Below the pieces are notes generated by a model. The model was not told the DNA's origin. It did not search any database and was given only the letters and a program-made list of their open reading frames with translations. 10,571 bases of DNA from the NCBI GenBank assembly GCA_937927885.1, contig CALEZJ010000491.1, forward strand, positions 1 to 10,571, written 5' to 3'. Below, one piece after another: positions 6,041-10,571 of the stretch (within the stretch, counting starts at the first letter, position 1; each line of letters starts with the position of its first letter). A program made the translations under genes and the position numbers. The DNA comes from an uncultured Paracoccaceae bacterium (GTDB lineage Bacteria > Pseudomonadota > Alphaproteobacteria > Rhodobacterales > Rhodobacteraceae).

Positions 6041-7378
6041 CTAGCGCATCTGAAACAACTCCTGATGAAAGCGCGTCACCGGCACACCATGCGCCGTCAT
6101 GTCCTTGCGGATGGCGTGGCCAAAGCCCTCGGGGCCGCAGAACCAGATGCTGGCCGCGCGCCAGTCCGGCACCGCGGCGCGGATGCGCTCGCCGGTCAGC
6201 AGCCCGTCGCGGGCGTCGATCAGCAGGTGAAACGTGACACCCGCCGCCTTGGCATCGGCGCGCAGCCTTTCGAGTGCCGCCTCGTCGACCTCGGCGGTGG
6301 TGTGGAAAAGGTGGATGACCTTGTCGGTCCTGCCCCCTTGCCGTACCCGCTCCTGCATGGCGCCGATGAAGGGCGTGATGCCGATGCCGCCGCCGATCCA
6401 GATCTGCGCGGGGCAATCGTCGTCAAAGGTGAAGCATCCATAGGGGCCTTCGACCGTCACCGTCTGACCGACTGTCAGCCGCGCGCCAAGCTGCGACGTA
6501 TAGTCGCCCAGCGCCTTGGTGACGAACTTGATGCGCCGACTGACCGGGTCCCAGGCCGAGGCGATCGTATAGGGATGCGGCCCTTCGCGAAGATCCGAGG
6601 TGACGAAGGCGAATTGCCCGGGCCGGTGCCCCGGCCACCCTGCCCCGAGCGTGATCAGCTTTTCGAGGGAGTGAACACCGGGGAAGCGGGTCAGTTCGGT
6701 CAGCTGGCCGGAAATCCGCCGCCCAGCGCCGATCCGGCCCAGGATCGAGATCACGGCCGCGTAGCTTCCCGCCACGAGCAGCACCGCCAGAACGATCCCG
6801 ACCGGTTGGGTCCAATAGCTGAAATCGGTCAGGATGATCGTGTGGAAGGCCAGTGCCAGATAGATCGCCGCCATGAGGCGATGCAGTCGGCGGAACACGC
6901 CATAGGGCACCAGCCGCACCAGCGCCACGACGATCAGCGCGACGGCGGCGTAAAAGGCCCATTCGCCCACGATCTCGGCGGTGCCGCGATACCCGGCCAG
7001 GACGGCCGCGACCGGGTCCTCGATCGGGGGGCGCGGCCCACGCTGCGGGCGTCCCGCAAGGCCCCAGCCGATCGCCCATTTCGGCCCCTCGACCCACAGC
7101 CAGTGCGTGACCGAGAGGACCAGACCGCCGATGCCCAGCCATTTGTGCAGGCGGTAGACCTTGTCCAGCCCGTCCAGCGCGCGTTCCGGCCAGCGCGGGC
7201 GCAGCGACAGGACCATCGCGACGCTCATCATCGCGATGGCGAGAAGACCGCTGTATTGCAGCATGAACCCGCGCAGGGCAAAGAGACCCTGGACCGCGAA
7301 GACGCCGGGCGCGGCTGCAAGCCACAGGGCCGTCAGCAGCGCAAGGCCAGACCAGAACACCAGCTTGATCCGTAGCAT
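6041..7378 (-). CDS. Ferric-reductase-like flavocytochrome b (FAD/NAD(P)H-dependent transmembrane oxidoreductase)
   Basis: The gene encodes 445 residues. The start ATG is preceded by GGGGGA five bases upstream on the minus strand. The first ~215 residues form about six membrane helices with two histidine pairs placed for two b-type hemes (H78/H92 and H166/H179), the ferric-reductase transmembrane domain. From about 222 a ferredoxin-NADP reductase module follows. It has the FAD motif HPYTIAS (268-274; family HPxTxxS), a GPYG turn (311-314), the nucleotide motif GGGIGITPF (329-337) and the C-terminal WFCGPEGFG (412-420). It should pass electrons from cytosolic NAD(P)H through FAD and two hemes across the membrane, to Fe(III), Cu(II), oxygen or a periplasmic acceptor. 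The exact acceptor is not readable; YedZ/MsrQ-type proteins lack the fused reductase domain. It stands alone, separated from the efflux operon by a terminator and from the MMPL operon by about 400 bases. No iron-transport gene is next to it. Confidence 0.9.
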   Translation of the reverse strand: MLRIKLVFWSGLALLTALWLAAAPGVFAVQGLFALRGFMLQYSGLLAIAMMSVAMVLSLRPRWPERALDGLDKVYRLHKWLGIGGLVLSVTHWLWVEGPKWAIGWGLAGRPQRGPRPPIEDPVAAVLAGYRGTAEIVGEWAFYAAVALIVVALVRLVPYGVFRRLHRLMAAIYLALAFHTIILTDFSYWTQPVGIVLAVLLVAGSYAAVISILGRIGAGRRISGQLTELTRFPGVHSLEKLITLGAGWPGHRPGQFAFVTSDLREGPHPYTIASAWDPVSRRIKFVTKALGDYTSQLGARLTVGQTVTVEGPYGCFTFDDDCPAQIWIGGGIGITPFIGAMQERVRQGGRTDKVIHLFHTTAEVDEAALERLRADAKAAGVTFHLLIDARDGLLTGERIRAAVPDWRAASIWFCGPEGFGHAIRKDMTAHGVPVTRFHQELFQMR

Positions 7379-7473
7379 TCTTTCCCCCGGAAACGACGAT
7401 CCGACCCGGACCCGCCCGCTGTGCCCGTTTCACGCGGCGCGGAGCGGTTTCCGTCGTCACGCGGCATAGCATG

Positions 7474-7503
7474 AAAACCCCGGCGCCGTCCCGCAGGTCG
7501 GGG
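7474..7503 (-). terminator. Intrinsic terminator of the MacAB-like operon
   Basis: Read on the minus strand, CCCCG (7503-7499) pairs with CGGGG (7482-7478) and is followed directly by TTTT (7477-7474). The loop allows extra pairing (CC with GG) one base further in. It lies about 40 bases after the permease stop codon, where a terminator for the three-gene operon is expected. The G/C stem followed by a U-run makes this the clearest terminator in the window. Confidence 0.6.
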
Positions 7504-7544
7504 AGGGCCGGATGGGCGTCGCGCGGCGGGCGCGCTGGGGGGGC

Positions 7545-8765
7545 CTACTCGCGACGCAGGGCTTCGATCGGGTCCAGCCGGGCCGCCCGGCGGGCGGGGA
7601 AATAGCCGAAGAGGACCCCGACCAGCGCCGAAAAGGCGAAGGCCATCACCACCACGACCGGATCGGGGGTGAAGGGGATTGCCATGAAATGCGCGGCCAC
7701 GGCCGCCAGGGCGAGGCCCACGACGGACCCGAGGATGCCGCCCAGCAACGACAGCACCACCGCCTCGACGAGAAACTGCAACAGGACCTGACGGCTTTGC
7801 GCGCCGACCGCGAGGCGAATGCCGATCTCGCGCGTGCGTTCGGTGACGCTGACCAGCATGATGTTCATGATCCCGATGCCGCCGACCAGAAGGCTGACCG
7901 CCGCCACCGCCGCCAGCAGGCCGGTCAGCACCCCGGTTATCTGCGTCAGCATCGAGGCGAGTTGCTTCATGTCCAGCACCGAGAAATCATCCTCCTCTGC
8001 GGGTCCGATCCGGCGCAGATCGCGCAGGAGGTAGGTGATTTCGGTCGTGGCGTCCTCGGTGGCGACGCCGTCGGCGACCCGGACATAGATCGTGCCGACA
8101 TCGGTGTTGCCGACGATGCGGCGCTGGAAGGTTCGGATCGGCATCAAGAGCACGTCGTCCTGATCGCTGCCGAAGGAGGACGCGCCGCGGGCGGTCAGCA
8201 CGCCGATCACCTCGCAACTCAGCGACTCGAGCCGCAGCGACTGGCCCACCGGGTCGGCGTCGCCGAAGATCTGCTGGCGCACGGTCTCGCCCAGGATGCA
8301 GACGGCGGCGCCCGCGCGCGCTTCGGCATCGGCAAAGTTGCGGCCCAGCGCCAGCGGCCAGTCCGACGCCTCCAGATAGCGCGCGTCGGTGGCGGTGATC
8401 TGGGTGCGGTGGTTCTCGCCCCCGGCGACGACGGTGGTCGACCCGCTGGAGACCGGCGCCGCGGTCGCGATCTGCGGCACCGCGTCGATCAGCCGGTCGA
8501 CATCGCGCAACGTGAACGACCGCGGCTGCGCCCCGCCCGAGATGTTCGACGGTGGCCCCATGGCAGTCCGGCCCGGCCGCACCATCAGGATATTGGTGCC
8601 CAGCCTGGCCACATCCGCCGTGACCTGCGCGGACGATCCCTGGCCGACCGTCACCATGGTGATCACCGAGGCGACGCCGATGACGATGCCCAGCACTGTC
8701 AGGAACGACCTGAGCGCGTTGCGAAAGATCGCCCGGATCGCCAGCCGCGCCGTTTCCCACACCAT
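7545..8765 (-). CDS. MacB-type ABC transporter permease (FtsX family)
   Basis: The gene encodes 406 residues from ATG 8765. A GTG in the same frame at 8837 would add 24 residues, but that stretch overlaps the ATPase gene in another frame and does not look like permease. The ATG at 8765 follows the ATPase stop by one base (TGAGATG). The order is typical of MacB permeases: an N-terminal helix (about 17-41), a large periplasmic domain (about 42-270) and three C-terminal helices (about 273-303, 325-358, 368-391). The FtsX core has GGIGIMNIMLVSVTERTREI (295-314) and the closing YFPARRAARLDPIEALRRE. In E. coli MacB the ATPase is fused to this domain; here it is a separate gene. With the adaptor it should form a tripartite efflux machine driven by mechanotransmission across the periplasm. 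Substrates of the family include macrolides, peptides and lipopeptides; this one's is unknown. Confidence 0.95.
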   Translation of the reverse strand: MVWETARLAIRAIFRNALRSFLTVLGIVIGVASVITMVTVGQGSSAQVTADVARLGTNILMVRPGRTAMGPPSNISGGAQPRSFTLRDVDRLIDAVPQIATAAPVSSGSTTVVAGGENHRTQITATDARYLEASDWPLALGRNFADAEARAGAAVCILGETVRQQIFGDADPVGQSLRLESLSCEVIGVLTARGASSFGSDQDDVLLMPIRTFQRRIVGNTDVGTIYVRVADGVATEDATTEITYLLRDLRRIGPAEEDDFSVLDMKQLASMLTQITGVLTGLLAAVAAVSLLVGGIGIMNIMLVSVTERTREIGIRLAVGAQSRQVLLQFLVEAVVLSLLGGILGSVVGLALAAVAAHFMAIPFTPDPVVVVMAFAFSALVGVLFGYFPARRAARLDPIEALRRE

Positions 8766-8766
8766 C

Positions 8767-9474
8767 TCAGGCCGCCTTCCCGGTGCGCTTGTCGCTGCTG
8801 ATGCGACCGTCGACCATCCAGATGACGCGGTCGGCATAGGCGGCCATGTCGTCCTCGTGGGTCACCATCACGATGGTCAGTTCGCGTTCGGCGCGGATGC
8901 GGCACAGCAAGTCCATGATCTCGACCGAACGCCGGGTGTCCAGATTGCCCGTCGGCTCGTCGGCGAGGATCACGCGCGGATCGCCGGCCAGCGCGCGCGC
9001 GATGGCCACCCGCTGCTGCTGACCGCCCGACAGTTCCGAGGGGTCATGACGCTCGCGCCCCTTCAGGCCGACCATCTCCAGGGCCTGCAGCGACCGCGCG
9101 ATCCGTTCGTCGCGGGGCAGACCCTTGTAGATCAGCGGCAGTTCGACGTTGTCCAGTGCCGAGGTCCGGGGCAACAGATTGTAGCCCTGAAAGATGAACC
9201 CCAGATAATGCCGCCGCAAGAGCGCCCGCTGGTCCTGGGTCAACCCCGCGATTTCGACCCCGTCGAACAGGTAATGCCCCGACGTCGGCCGGTCCAGACA
9301 GCCCAGCACGTTCAGGGCGGTGGACTTGCCCGATCCGCTGGGTCCCATGATCGCCACGAACTCGCCCCGCGCGATGTCGAGATCGATTCCGTCCAGCGCC
9401 CGCACCTCGTTGGCGCCGTGGCCATAGACCCGGGTGACGCCGCGCAGCCGGATCAGCGGCGGATCCTCGGCCAT
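8767..9474 (-). CDS. MacB/LolD-type ABC transporter ATPase
   Basis: The gene encodes 235 residues, the usual size for a stand-alone ATPase of the MacB/LolD group. All nucleotide-binding motifs are present: Walker [10 protein letters not shown] (44-52), Q-loop Q96 in [11 protein letters not shown], signature LSGGQQQR (148-155), Walker B VILADEP (168-174), D-loop NLDT (177-180) and switch His206. The GYNLLPR stretch and [15 protein letters not shown] are typical of this subfamily. It hydrolyses ATP in the cytoplasm to drive the adjoining permease. It starts one base after the adaptor's stop (TGAGATG) and ends one base before the permease start, so all three are co-translated. No key residue is missing. 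Confidence 0.96.
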   Translation of the reverse strand: MAEDPPLIRLRGVTRVYGHGANEVRALDGIDLDIARGEFVAIMGPSGSGKSTALNVLGCLDRPTSGHYLFDGVEIAGLTQDQRALLRRHYLGFIFQGYNLLPRTSALDNVELPLIYKGLPRDERIARSLQALEMVGLKGRERHDPSELSGGQQQRVAIARALAGDPRVILADEPTGNLDTRRSVEIMDLLCRIRAERELTIVMVTHEDDMAAYADRVIWMVDGRISSDKRTGKAA

Positions 9475-9475
9475 C

Positions 9476-10571
9476 TCAACCGTCCTGCCGCAGGATCACG
9501 AGGTCGCCTTCGGCAAGCGCCCCGCTGCGGATCTCGGTCACACGGCCGTCCGTGTCGCCGGGCTCGACCGCAATCTCGACCGCGATCCCGTTGCGCAGGA
9601 CCCACACGGACCGCGTCGCATGCGGAAGGGTGATCTGGCCGGGTCGGCGCGGCATCAGCAGCCCCAGCAGGCCGCTGCGCGATTCGTCCCCGCCGCTGTC
9701 GGCGGAGGTCTGCGGCGGCCGGAACCTGAGAGCCGCGTTGGGCACCAGAAGCGCGTCCTCGACCCGGTGCACCACGATCCGGGCGGTCGCCGTCATGCCC
9801 GGGCGCAGCGACATGTCGGCGTTGTCGACGGCGAGGGTGGCCAGATAGGTCACCACGCCGTCCCGCACCTCGGGCGCGTAGCGCACCGTTTCGATCGTGG
9901 CGGGAAAATCCCGCTGGTCATAGGCATCGACCGTGAAGGACGCCGGATTGCCGGGTGCAAGACGCCCGATATCGGCCTCGTCCACGGCGACCTGCAATTC
10001 CATCCGGGTCAGGTCCTCGGCGATCGAGAACAGCACCGGCGCGGCCAGCGACGCGGCGACGATCTGGCCGGTATCCGCCTGTCGGTCCAGCACCACGCCG
10101 TCGATGGGCGAGCAGATGCACGCCTTGGCAAGCTCGGATTCGGCGAGGTGCAGGTTGGCGGTGGACAGGGCCTCGTCCGCCCGCGCGACCTGCAATTCGG
10201 CCAGCGCCCGATCGAGGCTTGCTTGCGCGCTCCGCACGCTCTGGTGGCTGGCGAGGCCACGCTGGTCCAGTTGGGTGATCACCTCGTGGTTCGCCCGCGC
10301 CTCGGACAGGTTGGCCTGCGCGCGGGCCACGCCCGCCTGGGCCGCCAGCAGGGCCGCGCGCTGCACGGCGACCCGCGCCTCGAGGCTGGTGGTATCGAGC
10401 CGTGCCAGAACCTGGCCTGTGCGGACGATGTCGTTGAAATCGGCCAGAACCTCGACGAGGATCCCGGACAATTCGCTCGAGACGTCGACCATGTTGGTGG
10501 GCTGCACCGACCCGGTGGCGGTCACCGTCACCTCCAGATCGCCCCGGATCACCGCCTGCGTGGCATAGACC
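9476..10571 (-). CDS. MacA-like periplasmic adaptor (HlyD/RND-type membrane fusion protein), 5' end cut off
   Basis: 364 residues are visible. The frame is still open at the window edge (residues VYATQA precede the GTG at 10552), so the N-terminal membrane anchor or signal lies outside; GTG 10552 is not the true start. The domain order is that of MacA. First comes the lipoyl half-motif (VSSELSGILVEVLADFNDIV). An alpha-helical hairpin about 80-90 residues long follows, rich in Ala, Gln, Arg and Leu (coiled coil, for example AQAGVARAQANLSEARANHE). Next are the second lipoyl half (CSPIDGVVLDRQADTGQIVA), a beta-barrel with VDEADIGRLAPGNPASF, and a membrane-proximal domain ending ALAEGDLVILRQDG. 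A Gly/Ser/Arg-rich insertion (about SADSGGDESRSGLLG) interrupts the last domain. It bridges the permease and an outer-membrane channel of the TolC type, which is not in the window. Confidence 0.93.
   Translation of the reverse strand, partial: VYATQAVIRGDLEVTVTATGSVQPTNMVDVSSELSGILVEVLADFNDIVRTGQVLARLDTTSLEARVAVQRAALLAAQAGVARAQANLSEARANHEVITQLDQRGLASHQSVRSAQASLDRALAELQVARADEALSTANLHLAESELAKACICSPIDGVVLDRQADTGQIVAASLAAPVLFSIAEDLTRMELQVAVDEADIGRLAPGNPASFTVDAYDQRDFPATIETVRYAPEVRDGVVTYLATLAVDNADMSLRPGMTATARIVVHRVEDALLVPNAALRFRPPQTSADSGGDESRSGLLGLLMPRRPGQITLPHATRSVWVLRNGIAVEIAVEPGDTDGRVTEIRSGALAEGDLVILRQDG

Noticed and set aside
6076..6090. TCACCGGCAC followed by ACCAT, resembling the tRNA-Thr 3' end, a possible second attachment site
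   Set aside because: Only about ten bases match exactly, the site lies inside the flavocytochrome coding region, and the T-arm sequence is absent; likely chance.
6065..7375. A 436-codon plus-strand open frame opposite the flavocytochrome
   Set aside because: It is antisense to a gene with clear FAD, NAD and heme motifs; its Asp/Arg/Gln/His-rich composition has no recognisable domain.
7512..9633. Two long plus-strand open frames (about 7512-8801 and 8389-9633)
   Set aside because: Both are mirror frames of the MacB permease and ATPase genes, whose motifs are unambiguous.
1..10571. CRISPR arrays, insertion sequences, toxin-antitoxin pairs, riboswitches
   Set aside because: No regularly spaced repeats, transposase motifs with terminal repeats, paired small toxin genes or known riboswitch cores were seen on either strand.

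Overview
The window reads as chromosomal DNA from a high-GC alphaproteobacterium, most likely Rhodobacterales (Paracoccus/Rhodobacter-like). This rests on gene style, strong G/C third-position bias and family resemblance; no database search was possible.

Layout. (1) 1-316 (+): the 3' end of a larger gene, a C-terminal zinc-ribbon (CX2C-X10-CX2C) plus an acidic, proline-rich tail, resembling the C-terminus of rhodobacterial HemY-like TPR proteins. (2) 434-509 (+): an intact tRNA-Thr(CGU) with encoded CCA. (3) 510-1740: visibly less G/C-biased DNA with about 465 bases of apparently non-coding sequence, a small lipoprotein gene (976-1359), a hairpin, and a short ORF (1500-1733) with an excellent Shine-Dalgarno whose stop overlaps the next start (TGATG). 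(4) 1733-3007 (+): a condensation/WS-DGAT/PapA-like acyltransferase. It converges, with a 16-bp 3' overlap, on (5) 2992-5630 (-): a 723-aa MMPL/RND-type exporter and a 156-aa secreted, possibly lipocalin-like protein joined by an ATGA overlap. (6) 5632-6040: a degraded or small ORF directly abutting the MMPL start, and a hairpin behind the next gene. (7) 6041-7378 (-): a ferric-reductase/NADPH-oxidase-like flavocytochrome. (8) 7545-10571 (-): a MacAB-type tripartite efflux operon (adaptor cut by the window end, ATPase, FtsX/MacB permease), with a likely intrinsic terminator at 7474-7503.

How the parts may work together. The MacA-like adaptor, ATPase and permease form an ordinary inner-membrane efflux pump; the outer-membrane partner is not in view. 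The most interesting unit is the acyltransferase, MMPL exporter and small periplasmic protein. The pairing of a condensation-fold acyltransferase with an MMPL transporter recalls PapA/MmpL pairs that finish and export lipids in mycobacteria. I infer a small acyl-lipid assembly/export module, possibly acquired next to the tRNA gene. Its substrate cannot be read from the sequence.
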